64,000 nucleotides of DNA, taken from contig OY987242.1 in assembly GCA_963920765.1 (NCBI GenBank), positions 11,434,789 to 11,498,788 on the forward strand, written 5' to 3'. Of this stretch, positions 11,418 through 23,032 are shown piece by piece. The first letter of the stretch is position 1. Every line of letters starts with the position of its first letter. This stretch comes from Ulota crispa. Taxonomy: Eukaryota; Streptophyta; Bryopsida; Orthotrichales; Orthotrichaceae. A program made the translations under genes and the position numbers. Under the pieces are notes generated by a model that made no database searches, was not told where the DNA came from, and worked only from the letters and a program-made list of their open reading frames with translations.

Positions 11418-12095
11418 TCACTGGACTTCGTCACTCTCATAATCCTCCTCATCAACAAAACTGAAGAGCGAAGCATCTGCAGCACTCGCAGCAGCCAGCG
11501 CTTGGAACTCACTCGGCGGCTCACACCGGCCCTCGTCGTCACTTCGAAACGACGACACCCTCGGCTCTTCACTCCCAAACGAAACACCAGCAGCAGCAGC
11601 AGCAGCAGCATTCTCAGAACTCGCAGGCTCCTCTTCCGGAGTCAGAGCTCCAGAAACAATGACTTTTCCAGGAATATGGATGGTTTCAATATCATCATCA
11701 TCCTCATCGTCTCTTCCAAACTCAAAAAACCCGGGTTTCTCCGCTTTGAAGCTCTGGAATCTCGAAGTCCAGCCATTGTCAGCTGCTGCTTTTCGTGCAG
11801 AGCCGTGAGTGCGTCTGTCTGGAGAGGTGGTTCTGTTGTTAGGCATGCTGGTGGATTTCGTGTAGCTTCGTAAATGCGTCGTCACTCCCAAACGATCCAT
11901 GGCGGCGTTCAACAAGGTTGCCGGAAATGATGCATGGCCGGTGACCCCTTGAGAGCCCCAGTCTCGTTCTCGCATTTCTCGAGTTTCTCGCTTCTCTGTC
12001 GATGACGGCATCACTGGAGTTTCTTCCTCTTCTCCTTCACTTTCTGCACGTTCCAAATTCTCCAAATCAGACATGAAATTTTTACCACAGGTGTT
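11418..12095 (-). CDS. probable last exon of the PTEN-like gene (or a separate small gene)
   Basis: An open frame ends in TGA at 11418. Read from a possible acceptor (TTTAG at 12096) it is 225 codons, in phase 0 with the preceding donor at 12836, giving ...DDEVK then NTCGKNFMSDLENLER. The sequence is acidic at both ends (GEEEE near the start, DDEDDDD mid-way, DEEDYESDE at the end) and has an Ala run encoded by a CAG/GCA repeat. Plant PTEN2 proteins often end in an acidic tail, which supports the join, but this tail is much longer than usual. Alternatively the ATG at 12074 starts an independent acidic protein. The CDS features are kept separate because the join is unproven. Confidence 0.5.
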   Translation of the reverse strand, partial: NTCGKNFMSDLENLERAESEGEEEETPVMPSSTEKRETREMRERDWGSQGVTGHASFPATLLNAAMDRLGVTTHLRSYTKSTSMPNNRTTSPDRRTHGSARKAAADNGWTSRFQSFKAEKPGFFEFGRDDEDDDDIETIHIPGKVIVSGALTPEEEPASSENAAAAAAAGVSFGSEEPRVSSFRSDDEGRCEPPSEFQALAAASAADASLFSFVDEEDYESDEVQ

Positions 12096-12197
12096 CTAAA
12101 CTTCAAAGAGCCTACAATCAATTCATCAGTGTTGGAAGGTTGGGTGAAGGTATTTGGACTGGCAGCTCCTAGCAGGACTACTACAAAAAAAAAACAA

Positions 12198-12519
12198 GGG
12201 AAAACTTTATGGATACCCCTGAAGATAGCCATATTTGTATAAATACCCCTAGTTTTTCAGAAATTGCACAAATATCCTTGGACCATAATTTTCAAACATT
12301 TGTGTTGTTATGCACGCTACTTCCTTCATGACCAATGTTAAAGCAAGTAGTGCAAGAGAACGGAAAAGAAGTAGCGTGCGCAATAGGGAGAAAGAAGTGA
12401 CATGCACAATTGAACAAACGCTTAAAAATTATGGTCTAAGGGTATTTGTGCAATTTCTGAAAAACCAGGGGTATCTATACAAATATGGCGAACTTCAGGG
12501 GTATCCATAAAATTTTCCC
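12198..12519. mobile_element. Mutator-like MITE with 9-bp target duplication
   Basis: A 322-bp hairpin with ends GGGAAAACTTTATGGATACC and the inverse of GGGAAAATTTTATGGATACC; pairing extends about 90 bp inward. It is flanked by AAAAAACAA on both sides (12189-12197 and 12520-12528). A 9-bp duplication is typical of Mutator-like elements. It lies inside the putative last intron of the PTEN-like gene. Confidence 0.8.
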
Positions 12520-12836
12520 AAAAAACAATGTTTCTATTAAAAGTGCACGTGTAACGAGAAATCAAATTGCGATTTTTTTAATGTAAACAAGGGGTGTTGG
12601 CCAAAGTGATTGCCAGTAGTAAAACTCTCTTTGCAGGGCTTCAAGAACCTGCACTGGGTTGTTGGTTGCAAACTTTCTTTACAGGTAGATTTAGTCAAGG
12701 GGTTTTTGCAAGATTTTGTACTGCCACAAGCACTTGGGAAAACATCGTGTGCACTATTGATGAAAACGGTGTTGACAATAGAAAGACGTCGAAACCAAAG
12801 ACAGGAGGACAGACATGAGGACAGACCTGAGAATAC

Positions 12837-15800
12837 TTTAACCTCGTCGTCTGCAAAGGGATCAGTGCCTGAGGATGCTCTGCCAGCAGCTGGGTCTGAA
12901 GGCGAGCTATCCCTCAGACCTGTAGAAGCGGCATCTCCTGCAAGAATCGGTGAACTAATATCCACCAATTCCAGTTCTAACTGGAATCCCATCGCTTCCT
13001 GTAATTTATGATGTAGAACATTGTTAGAGATCGAAATGCCCATTTTTCAAGTATTTAGAAAGTTAAATTGCAAGTAGAAAAAAACAGCAGTTTAGTTGTA
13101 GCTTTTTGAGTTACCTCTCCAAAACAGTTACACCAACTATTATTCTGAACATGCACATGCTCACAAACCCTATCTATAGTGGTTTGAGTTTTATATATTA
13201 CAACACCTAACTCAGCACATGTCAGAAACCTTCCAAATTTCTTGCTTTGCGGAGGATAAGACTCAAAAGCAAAGACAAACTTGGCTACGTGGAAAACTTA
13301 ACAATGTAGAGGATTTTCTGAAGAAATGTTACCTTATCAAATCCATCCAAGTCTTCAGCTTGAAGGATAACAGTTCCCTCCATCAAATTCGTATTTAACC
13401 AACTGTTTTCAAAAAAGCCAACTTGGTTATTAATAGACGAACGATACAATGTCTGTCGTCAGGAAATACTCCAAAATTCAGGATACAAAATTTAAAAGTA
13501 CTATGTATAACTTGGTGCAACACTGTACACATATTCAACCCAAAAATGAGAAAATTATGAAGCTTCAAAAGCGAGTTACTCACCAGGCAAAGTCCACGTG
13601 ATAACACTGGAACTGGAGCTTGAAGTCTCCGTCAACTGTAGCAACACGTCCGTCAAGAGGCAATTCAAAAACAAACTCTCCTTTTCTCATGGCACTCAAC
13701 CATAAGTCTTCAGTCTGCACTACCATCGCCGACATACAGAATTCAGTACGTATTGAAACAGCATCACTGTGAGCAGAAAACTTGGAGTTGCAACCGATTG
13801 ACAAATACAAAGGCATTTGTATTGCTGAAAATGAAAATCTCTACTCCATTCCAAAAGAAAAGGAGATAACGGAGATGTGAAAAAAAGTGGGAAACAAACG
13901 CACCAGCATGGACCTCGTATCTGGATGCTTTATGCTCCTGAATAGCACACCTGATCATTGTTGAGGTGTAAATACATATCCTGGTCAGTTTAAGCAAACC
14001 TGGAACTAGATGGAATCTATATTTTGATCCCAAGAAAGAGAATATAAATTAATAGGACAAGCACTCCAATTCAATAATAATAATGTCACAAAAACTAGAA
14101 CTCTAGGAAGGGCCAACAATTGCAATACCATCATGGTCTGAGACTGTGACAGCAGGACGAATCCAAGCCGGGCAGTTGAATAGGCGTATACTCCTCAAGG
14201 CACAACTGCATTTAAAATAAACAGCTTAAGGGTCAACAAATTTTAAAAAATTCAAGCATTTGTGTGGCCTTCTTTGTAATAACCTTATTTTCAAAAACAG
14301 GTCTTCATAACTAGAAAAATCATGTGTGTACTTAACCTACTCTTGGTGCATACAAAAGACAGATACGGAATACTTTTACAGACAATAGAGGCTCAAGCCC
14401 AAGATAACTAGGAAGTATTAAACAAAAGAGCGATGCAACATCGTTATTACAAACATCCTTATGAGAAAACAATGTCCTAAATAAGAAAAAAACAAAAAAC
14501 TATTGCATAGACTCGTGAGTTTGAAGTGACTTAGGTTATACCTTCGTCCAGTTGGAGTAGAACCATGATATTTCCTCAGAACCGTCTCGTAATATTTCAC
14601 GTACCTCTGTCATATCATAAAATACCATGATAAGAATCATGTTTAGAAGAACATACGAATACAAGCAGCAATTTCATAAAGCCTGAAAAAAAAGGAACCC
14701 GCATCCATGTTAAACATTCCTACAGGAAATTGTTCCATAGAGCATTGTGTTTACGTGATTCCAAGTATTAAGCAAAGCAAAAAGACACTTACAAGCTGGC
14801 TAGGAAGGTTCAAGGCGTTGCTATCCGCAGATCGTTTATGGTTGTAGTGGTTCATTGATTCTTCCGCAGTAGGATAGAACTGTAACAACAAGCAAACCCA
14901 CCCACAGTAAATCAAACAAGCTCCCTGAATAGATACGCAATGCAGAAAAGAAACCTTCACTTCAAAGCAAAGAAAAATAAGAGAAAAAGAAGCAAAGAAT
15001 TCCAAACATCCTTGAGCTTTCTCGTCAAAAAATACAAGGAGATGCACATACTTTGAGGTGAAGGAGAAGGCAGGATATCATAAGCCCAGTGCGCGCCATC
15101 CCTCCTTTGCAGTGCACCACTACTACATTCTCAAGGCCTTCTCTGAGCCATGCGTATGCAGCCTCGCAAAAAGTTGACACGAGCTGCAGAGGAGGACAAT
15201 TGCTACCTTGAAAAGGAAAGCACGCCACCTGCAAAATGTAAAAAATGCCTTCATTACCAAAGTGTCGAGAAAATATATGCACATTCTTCACTCCAGACCT
15301 CGTAGGGCTTGATTCTGGAGAAGATAACAAAAGTTCGGCTAACTGTAGTCACATTGATACCACCACGAAAATACACAGCTCCTCTCGAATGTAATGAAAA
15401 TGACACGGACGAACCTTGTCACGAAGAAGCGAGGTATCATATAGCGTCTCCGGGCATAGATTAAAGATTTTGTATCTGCCCTGTGAGCACAATCATTGAA
15501 AAAGCTCAACATCTATACAGTAAAAAGAGCATGTAAATGGAAGGTTTCTCAAGAGAATTATGCTCAAAATCATACACACAGAAACGGTGGATAATGTACC
15601 GGATGTTCAGCCTCGCAGAATGTGATGAGCTCCTCCATGAGGTCTTGGTAATTAGCCTAGAAAAACAATTGTTGCTCAATGAGAAAGGGAAACATGGAAC
15701 TTGCACCAACCGAAGGAGTACTTGCCACTAACCACACTCACTGTAACATTTTGAGGAGTCATCACAAGAGCACCCACCTCCATAAACCCTAGAATGCTGG

Positions 15801-17048
15801 AACCAGTATCAGCGCCCGGAAATCCCACTGCAATTACACTCTCAGTGATGTACGCCATATCAAGATGTAACCCACTATCCTGCAAGCAAATGAACACTAA
15901 TATCATGAAACTCTCCTCGAGACAATAAGGTAAAGGATACTATTTGCATCACTCCAAACATTGCAATGGATGTAAGACTATGATTTTCGGGAGACGTAAA
16001 TCAGAGATGATCTTTGCGTAGAAGAGCCCGATCGTTTTTGTGAAATTGGGCTTATGGAACTGTTTAGGAAGGGCAAATGAAAAGTGCAGGTATCTCGGTA
16101 TACCTGATAACGTTGAGTGTTCTGGGCCACGAGATGCCGTGCCTTGTCTTGAACAGCCTTGACAGCATTCTTCGAGGAATCCAGAAAACCTTTAGTGAGC
16201 ACACCCAAGGAAGTCTCCAGCTCGTCAATTGGAAACACTCTTGATGAGGCCCGCTTGGAAGACGGTGACCCGGAGAAGAGGTTGTAAGGAGATGACTGAG
16301 GGATGCTGTCGGGCTCTGCTGCTGTTGCAACTTTGGACCGAAAGCTCCGAGCCCATTTGGAGATGCCAGAGAACGAGTCGGGCTTAAACCCTGGCTCTGG
16401 CTCTGGGTCATGGCTTGAGAGGCTCGACAGCGACCTCGAGAGAGACCTGGCGATGGATAACCCCTGCTCCGTGTGTGCGAAGCTGGAGGATCGGAAGAAC
16501 GACTTCGCTTGCGATGGCGCAGGATCATCAGGCAAGGGATCGGCAGCCTTCGAGTCCCGAAACGTCGATGACCTAAACAGAGATTTGACAACCATGGCTG
16601 GCCCATCTGCTTGAGCTGGCACTGTTGTATCAATCTCCGGAGATGAAGGCTCTCCAAAAGACGGAGATTTCGAGGGAGAAGGGTCGGAGGAGTGAGTGTC
16701 CGAATGTAGAGCTCTTCCGATCTTCGATCCGAGAGAAGAGAGAGTCAGAGACTTTGACAGGAACTTGGCCTTGGCAATGGGAGAAGAAGATGGCGGTGGA
16801 CGATCCGCAGATGGCGTGGTTTGAAGGGAAAATAATGACTTCGGAGTCGGGGATTGTTGGGGCGTATGGTAATCTGGATTATGTGAGCTTCGAAGAGAAG
16901 CTCGAGTGTGGAGAGATGCGGACTGTGGGCCTCGCTCTGACATCGCTCGGTTGGATCCTGACCTACTCCAGGACTCGCTTAAGGGATGCTTCGGCATTGC
17001 ACCTAGACTCCCTGGCAAAGACTCGTACTCAATACCCCTTTGGCCCAT
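12837..17048 (-). CDS. PTEN: PTEN-like phosphatidylinositol 3-phosphatase, plant PTEN2 type
   Basis: Expected to remove the 3-phosphate from phosphoinositides at membranes. Exons read by hand: 16104-17048, 15778-15879, 15600-15656, 15415-15480, 15052-15228, 14793-14879, 14542-14606, 14129-14205, 13904-13950, 13584-13714, 13333-13402, 12837-12998; every junction is GT-AG and in phase. This gives 662 residues before the possible last exon at 11418-12095. Residues 1-315 are a Ser-rich extension with two KS(L/F)FRSS(T/S)F repeats near 155-190. The phosphatase domain follows (DMAYITESVIAVGFPG), with the signature HCKGGMARTG (Cys430, Arg436). A PTEN C2 region ends the model (CPAWIRPAVTVSDHDG, GDFKLQFQ). 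HCKxGMARTG is the PTEN2-type loop, unlike HCxAGKGRTG of animal PTEN and plant PTEN1. The start is the first ATG after an in-frame stop; an upstream GTG is not a plant start. Confidence 0.9.
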
Positions 17049-17156
17049 TTCGATGAAATCCACTACAAATCGACCCAGGATCAGCTACATTGCTCCTGCT
17101 TGGTTGCCCACTACTCTAGGGCAGGTCTCCAATTGTAACATTGGCTTTTAACAGGA

Positions 17157-18030
17157 ATGCCACAGAAGCCATCCCTGGTAAGCATTCTTTCAATCCAAGA
17201 TCTTCGAAGAAGAGTGCATGCTCTACTCATACGTTTTGCGAGCAGATGGGGTCCCTCGCCACATAAAGAATCGTATTGCTGGAATCAATGCACCCCTTCA
17301 CAAGAGCCGGCCGGGTGTTGACAACCACATTCTGCCCCTGAGAGCGCTTCCACAGCTATGTAAGAATTTTTCCCATCAACCCGCTCCTGCCCAGATCCCA
17401 CCTGGCGAGGTGAGGAAGAAGAAGTCAGACCGAATCCTCGAAACGCGCATCAAGCGTGTCGAAATCCTATCAAGCCCCAGATGCCATCTCATCAGCATAT
17501 CATGAACCCAGAAGATTACTCCTTGATAGTTTCACAGGTGCACCGTGACAAATAGCATAAAACAACATAAAAGAAAAGGCTGGCCCATGTCACGGGAAAT
17601 GTAGACGAGATCAACATCTGGCGTGTGTGATGTGAAGCAGACAGAAACGAGGAGGTTGGTGGCATATTCGAGTGCCCAACCGTCCCAGTGACCCACCTCG
17701 TGAGAGGAGTAGTACAATACAGTGCCTTGCCAACACAGGACTAACTTACTTGGTAAGAGATCTGCTTGCGACGTCCTGCGAGACTGCGGAAGTTGAGGTT
17801 TCCGAGTTTGCTTGTCTTGCAGAGTCTGGGCCTCTGGGGTTGCACAGATGCAGCAATTGCGGGCATTCAGAGATCCATCCGGCTTCTCTTCTAGGGCTAG
17901 AGTTTCAAAAGGAGCGATGGCGTGGGATCGCGAGCGTCGGATTGGCGCGGCCTCTGCCTGGACAAGCACGAGGCTCGCCATCCGCTGAGAATTCATTGCG
18001 GCAGAATCTTTGAAGCTGGAAAGCATCCGA
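17157..18030 (-). other. probable 5' leader region of the PTEN-like gene
   Basis: GC-richer than its surroundings. A strong donor (GTAAGTTAG on the minus strand, 17749-17741) would end a leader exon running from about 18030 to 17750. Several AGs within 17049-17160 could serve as acceptor. An ATG at 18026 opens a frame of about 90 codons to the donor, but the joins I tried run into stops before ATG 17048, so it would be an upstream ORF. Inferred from splice signals only. Confidence 0.4.
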
Positions 18031-18422
18031 GGCGCGCTCCGCCGTCCTAGGCGTCCTCGCTGTTCGTGGTCAAAGCCTTTTTGGTTGAATGTCCTTTTCT
18101 GACCGTCGATCCAGCGCCCGTATCCAACGCGTGGATTTTACGCTGTGTGGCCAGAGTGATAATTTCCACGTCACATTTGGAGAGGCTACACTGAACCACT
18201 TGATGACATGTATCATCCAATGCCAGAAAAAACTCAGTTCCTCAATAAAATTGGCCAAGTTTGCGTATGCAATGTCTACTGAAAGGGCCACACTATAGTA
18301 GATTTGAAGAATGTATAACATTGTGAATTTCCATAATTACTGAGGTATATACTTATATATTTATAGATTAACAGTTATTTTAATGTGTTATACATACTGT
18401 AGAAATAATTTGTATTTGATTT

Positions 18423-18825
18423 GGGAGCGACTAGGCAGACACTCCCTAGTTGCTAAGGGACACCCTCATAGTTGAATTTATTAAATTTGAGATTACAATT
18501 ATGCTGAAATATGAAATAAAATCACAGCAATAGTTTAGCATACATTTGCGTTTACAAGCGCTGCGGACATGAAACAAATTTGTCTCATTTGTGACACGGT
18601 GAGGACTCAAACTAGTAAATGAAAGGAGCAACTAGTTTAATTCCTAACCGTGTCACAAATAAGGCAAATTTGTTGTGTGTTTGCAACGCTTGTAAACACA
18701 AATTTATGCTAAAATATTGTTTTGATTTTATTTCATATTTCAGCATAATTATAATCTCAAATTTGATAGGTTCGGCTATGGAGAGTGTCCGCGTAGCAAC
18801 TAGGGGTGTCCACCTAGTCGCTCCC
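18423..18825. mobile_element. hairpin MITE with 7-bp target duplication TTGATTT
   Basis: A 403-bp element with inverted ends GGGAGCGACTAGGYRGACAC and inner pairing across most of its length (CGTGTCACAAAT, GCATAATT). Exact TTGATTT lies at 18416-18422 and 18826-18832. A 7-8-bp duplication is nearest to hAT elements. It sits about 400 bp upstream of the PTEN-like leader. Confidence 0.75.
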
Positions 18826-18832
18826 TTGATTT

Positions 18833-19618
18833 ATTATATCAATTTGTACCTAACAAGGCATGAGTTATATTTAAAATACACAATGATACCAAAGTTATCG
18901 AGTAAAGCATTGCAAGGACTCATAAAAAACAACACAAAGTGAAATATTGGAGCTCGTTTTTCTCAAAGAAAAAATGGTATTCCAATTGTCAAATGCAAGA
19001 TTCCCATAGGATTGTCCACAAGAAGTTCCATACTTGAATTTCTAGATGATTTGAATGTGTAGATGTCAAGATCATCCACGTGTTAACATTTAAGAACTTT
19101 TAGAAGATGAGCTGTAAATGTGATTTTCTACATCATAACTTTTTACAATAAAAATATATATATATTGGTATTCACGTAATATTTATAAAATCTAATAAAT
19201 ATGAATATTAAGGTAAACAAGAGATTTTCAGTTGTCTTGCTTACAATTAAAAAACTACTAAATACTTTGGTGTTGTACTTACAATCATGACATACAAAAG
19301 GTATGAAACATGTTTTTGTCGTGTTGAATTCAAACATACGACTTTATTTTTTTCTTTCAAAATTGCACTATGCAAATAATCATAAGTGCATGATCACCAA
19401 AGGTGAAAATGTATATTTGGAGTTATAAAATGGGTTATTTCTACAAATTTACATTGAATAACAAATCTATCACTTTATAAATTTGATAGTTGTTAGAAAA
19501 TTTGCACAAAACACTTTTTGAATGTACAACTTAGAATATGAGACATTTTATTATTGATTCACTATCTTGTGGAGCCTAAAAATCCCATAGTAAATATACA
19601 AATTCATGTAACTGAAAA
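18833..19618. other. AT-rich intergenic sequence
   Basis: No recognisable gene or element; only short random reading frames. Confidence 0.5.
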
Positions 19619-20072
19619 GGGGATCATATGTGTACCACACCCTTTCAGCTATTCTACCACATCCTAGGATAAATTTTAGATTTCTACCATCAAATAGTTG
19701 AATTTGAGAATTTAGAATTTAGAATTGGACTTAGAGATCTTGATTTTGTCTAGAACCGTAAAAAAAGGTTGTAATTGAACAATACTTTGATGAAAAAGCT
19801 TAGCTTGGAGAAAAAGTATTACTTTTATTTTTGTTTACAAAAAAGGATAAGCTTTTTTATTGGGTGTTGTTTAATTAGAACCTTTTTATGATTCTAAACT
19901 AAAGCACGGTCTCTAAGTCCAAATTTGAATTCCAAATTCTCAAATTCAACTTTTGGATGGTAGAAATCTAAAATTTACTTTGGGGGTATGATAGAATAGC
20001 TGAAAAGGTATGGTATAATAGCTAAAAGGGTGTGGTAGAATAGCTGAAAGGGTGTGGTAGAATAGCTGAAAG
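19619..20072. mobile_element. hairpin MITE, 3' end cut by a CACTA-like insertion
   Basis: Starts GGGGATCATATGTGTACCAC and folds back on itself around 19830-19870 (AAGCTTAGCTTGG, AAAGGATAAGCTTTT). The family recurs at 21030-21441 and 43313-43713. The right arm ends in 22-bp repeats (GGTGTGGTAGAATAGCTGAAAG) and stops at the CACTA-like element. Its missing terminus is found, inverted, at 23757-23910. Confidence 0.75.
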
Positions 20073-21029
20073 CACTAGTAGAAAATTAGCACAAAATCAA
20101 CAGAATTTCAACCAAAAACTGTTGATTTTTTTTGTGAATTTGGTCAAGTTGATTTGGATACTTTTCTATTGATTTTCTGTTGATTATTTACAGTTTTCTG
20201 TTAATTTTTTGTTGATTTCTATTACGTATTTTATGTTGTTCAATTCTATTTCTTTTCAATTTTAAATTTTTATTTTCATACAATTTATTTTTATTTTATG
20301 AAAAAGTGAACTAGGAAAGGAGACGAGCAGCTGCCTAAGCCCCGGACAACTGTCCCAACCGCCGGGCAGCTGGCCCAAACCTCGGGCAGCTGCACTAACC
20401 GCCAAGCAGCTGCCCGAACCCCCGGGCAGCTGCCGGCAGTGGGGTTTGAACCCCCCACCTCTATCCTCTCACTCCACAACTCTATCACATTCTCAAAAAC
20501 CACTAAAGAATGTGCAAATGCACATACTCACATTGGTATCTTGATTCTATTTGTACATTAAATGTTCATGTCTTTAATAATCCAGTAAACTTTGGAGGCT
20601 ACTTCTGCCCATTCAAGGACTTTTTTTCAAAAAACTTAGAACTAAGAAAAGTTGGTAAATGTATTTTACTTTCACCTCCAACAATTTTTTTTGGATTTCA
20701 ATCTTTTTATCAAAAGTTATGAGCTAAAATCAGAGAAGGTGTTTAGAAACTTTAAATAAATTGTTTATTTCCATCCTTTTGATTTTGTTTATAAATTTTT
20801 TTTGGAATTCACAAATTTCATAAGGATTGTTGCAGGCAAAGGTTGGATTCATTAATAATTATTATTTAGTGCTAGTTTTTTTTGTAAAAAGAATCTTATT
20901 TTGTTAAAATAGCCTCCATAGTTTGATAGCTTCAAATAACATGAAGTTGTGAAAAGTTACGGAATTAAAACCTTGCAATTATAAAATCAAAATTCTATTG
21001 ACTTTTGAATAGTTTTGGATATTTTTTAA

Positions 21030-21441
21030 GGGCATTAATATGTGAACCACACCCTTTGAACTACTGTACCACACCCCCAAGGTAAAGTTCAGATTTCTAC
21101 CATCAAAAATTTGAGTTTGAGAATTTTGAATTCAAATTTGGACTTAGAGACCATGATATTGTCTAGGACCATAAAAAAGGTTGCAAATCAACAACACCCA
21201 ATGAAAAAGCTTATCTTTTTTTACAAACAAAAGTAAAATTAATAATTTTCTCCCTAACTAAACTTTTTCATTGGGTGTTGTTGAATTGCAACTTTTTTTA
21301 TGGTCCTAGACAATATCATGGTCTCTAAGTCCAAATCTGAATTCAAAATTTTCAAATTCAACTTTTTGATGGTAGAAATCTAAAATTTACCTCGTGGTGT
21401 GGTATAGTAATTGGAAGGATGTGGTACACATATCAATTCCC
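21030..21441. mobile_element. hairpin MITE nested in CACTA copy 1
   Basis: Ends GGGCATTAATATGTGAACCAC and inverse of GGGAATTGATATGTGTACCAC, with a palindromic centre (AAAAAGCTTATC). Same family as 19619 and 43313. TAA precedes it (21027-21029); the right flank is ATC, so its duplication is not intact. Confidence 0.65.
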
Positions 21442-22309
21442 ATCTTTTAAAGCTTATAAAAATATTTTATAAGATTGTTTTATTTTAATTCATTTGGTTA
21501 GCAATAGAAGGAAAAATACTAAAAATACCCTTTAAGTCTTTCAAAATATCAAGTTTACGCCAAAAATATGTGAAACATAAAAAGTAGTCCTTATTTTTTG
21601 TAGGAATATCAATTATACTCCTATTATTTTGGAAAATTAATAAAAAGACTCTTCTATTTTGAAGTGTTAAATACATCCTTGTGTTATTTGAAATGTAAAA
21701 ATCACCTTTGGTTTCTTGTAAGAATTTGCATTAAACTATATACTTGGTTACCATATAACACAAAGATATTTTTGGTACTTTTAATCCTTAAGGGACATAT
21801 ATGATTTCTTCAAAGAAGTGAAGAGCATCATTTATATTTGTTTGTAAAGAAATTTTGGTATTTAAAACAACAAAATGTTGTACTTTTTATATAAAATTTT
21901 GTTGAATTAGTGAAGTTGTGTCCAAAAGTTTCCAGATCAATAGAAACTATTGAGTTTTTTGTTATTGTGGTCATGTTTTTACTTGACTTTAAAGGCTGCT
22001 AATTTTAAATCTTACCAAATTGTGAAAAGTAAAGAAAATAAAATCAGTCAATGTACACTCAAACTTCTAAAAGATTTTTTTTTTTTTGAAAACTTCTTTT
22101 ATTTTTTAAAACTTCTTTTATTTTTTAAAACTTCAAAGCATTTTAATGAGGTCCAAAAAGATTCTAGAAAGATTTCAAAAACAAACCTAAACTATTGTGA
22201 TAGTTTTTTGAAAGTATTTTGATGAATTACAAAAAGATTCCTAAAGGACTCTAATTCAGTCTAAGAGATTCTATTTCTATAAATATTTTGAAGTACTTTA
22301 ACAAATTTC

Positions 22310-22880
22310 ATAAAGATTTTAAAAAGATTCTCAAAGATTTCAAAAAGGTTCTTGGAAATTCTCAGAGATTCTCAAAGATTTTTTGAATTTCCAAAAAAAT
22401 TCTCAAAAGATTTCCAAAGATTCTCAAAGATTTCAAAAAGGTTCTTGAAAATTCTCAGAGATTCTCAAAGATTTTTTGAATTTCCAAAAAAAATCTCAAA
22501 AGATTTCCAAAGATTCTCAAAGATTCTTAAAGATTCTCAAAGCTTCTCAAAGCTTCCAGGAAGATTCCAAGATTATTCATAAACATTTTCAAAAATTCTC
22601 AAAAAAAATCAGAATTCCTAGAACATTTCCAAAGATTCTCAAAGATTTTCAATTGTTCTCAAACATTCTCAAAGATTCCAAAAAAACTTGAAAAGATTCC
22701 CAAAGATTTCCAAAGATTCTCAAAGATTCCTAAAAGATTCTCAAAGATTCTAAAATCTTGAAAAGATTTTTAAATATTCTTAAAAATCCTGAAAAGATTC
22801 TCAGTGATTCCCAAAAGATTCTTGAAGATTCTTAAAGATTCACAAAAATTTCCCAAAAGATCTTCAAAAGATTCCAAATT
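22310..22880 (+). repeat. degenerate 10-14-bp subterminal tandem array
   Basis: Dozens of variants of TCTCAAAGATT(C/T) with spacer variation, confined to one end of the CACTA-like element. Subterminal short repeats are typical of CACTA elements. The inverse array lies in copy 2 at about 25434-26004. Confidence 0.8.
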
Positions 22881-23032
22881 TTTTGTTGATTTAGATAATG
22901 GTGTTCAAATCAACAGAACGTATTTAGTTTTTTACAGAATTCTGTTAAATTAGTCAATTAGCGTGGGCAAGTGCCAAAATCAACAAGAAACTATTGGTTT
23001 TCTGTTGTTTTGGAAGGAGTTTTCTACTAGTG

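Larger units (their letters stand above)
20073..23032 (+). mobile_element. CACTA-like non-autonomous element, copy 1
   Basis: Exactly bounded by CACTAGTAGAAAA and its inverse TTTTCTACTAGTG; 2,960 bp. Subterminal TCAACAGAA-type motifs recur near both ends, as expected for CACTA transposase binding sites. No transposase frame is present, so it is non-autonomous. A GC-rich patch at 20320-20450 has repeated GGGCAGCTGC. It carries a nested hairpin MITE (21030-21441) and an array of AAAGATTCTC-like repeats (about 22310-22880). The left flank is AAG (20070-20072) and the right flank TTA (23033-23035); they do not match each other. Confidence 0.85.

Noticed and set aside
15506-15731. Open frames overlapping PTEN exons on both strands
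   Set aside because: Shadows or intron read-through; the exon 15600-15656 is read in a different frame.
15978-16103. Continuation of the first PTEN exon to the stop at 15978
   Set aside because: A GTATAC donor at 16103 joins in phase to DSGLHLDMAYITES, the conserved phosphatase start; the read-through sequence has no family resemblance.
20291-20503. GC-rich 70-codon frame with GGCAGCTGC repeats, possibly a gene remnant
   Set aside because: The frame is short, repeat-driven and lies inside the CACTA-like element; it is duplicated exactly in copy 2 and has no family match.
22352-22691. Lys/Phe/Ser-rich reading frames in the AAAGATTCTC array
   Set aside because: They are translations of a degenerate short tandem repeat, found in several phases and in both CACTA copies; not protein-coding.
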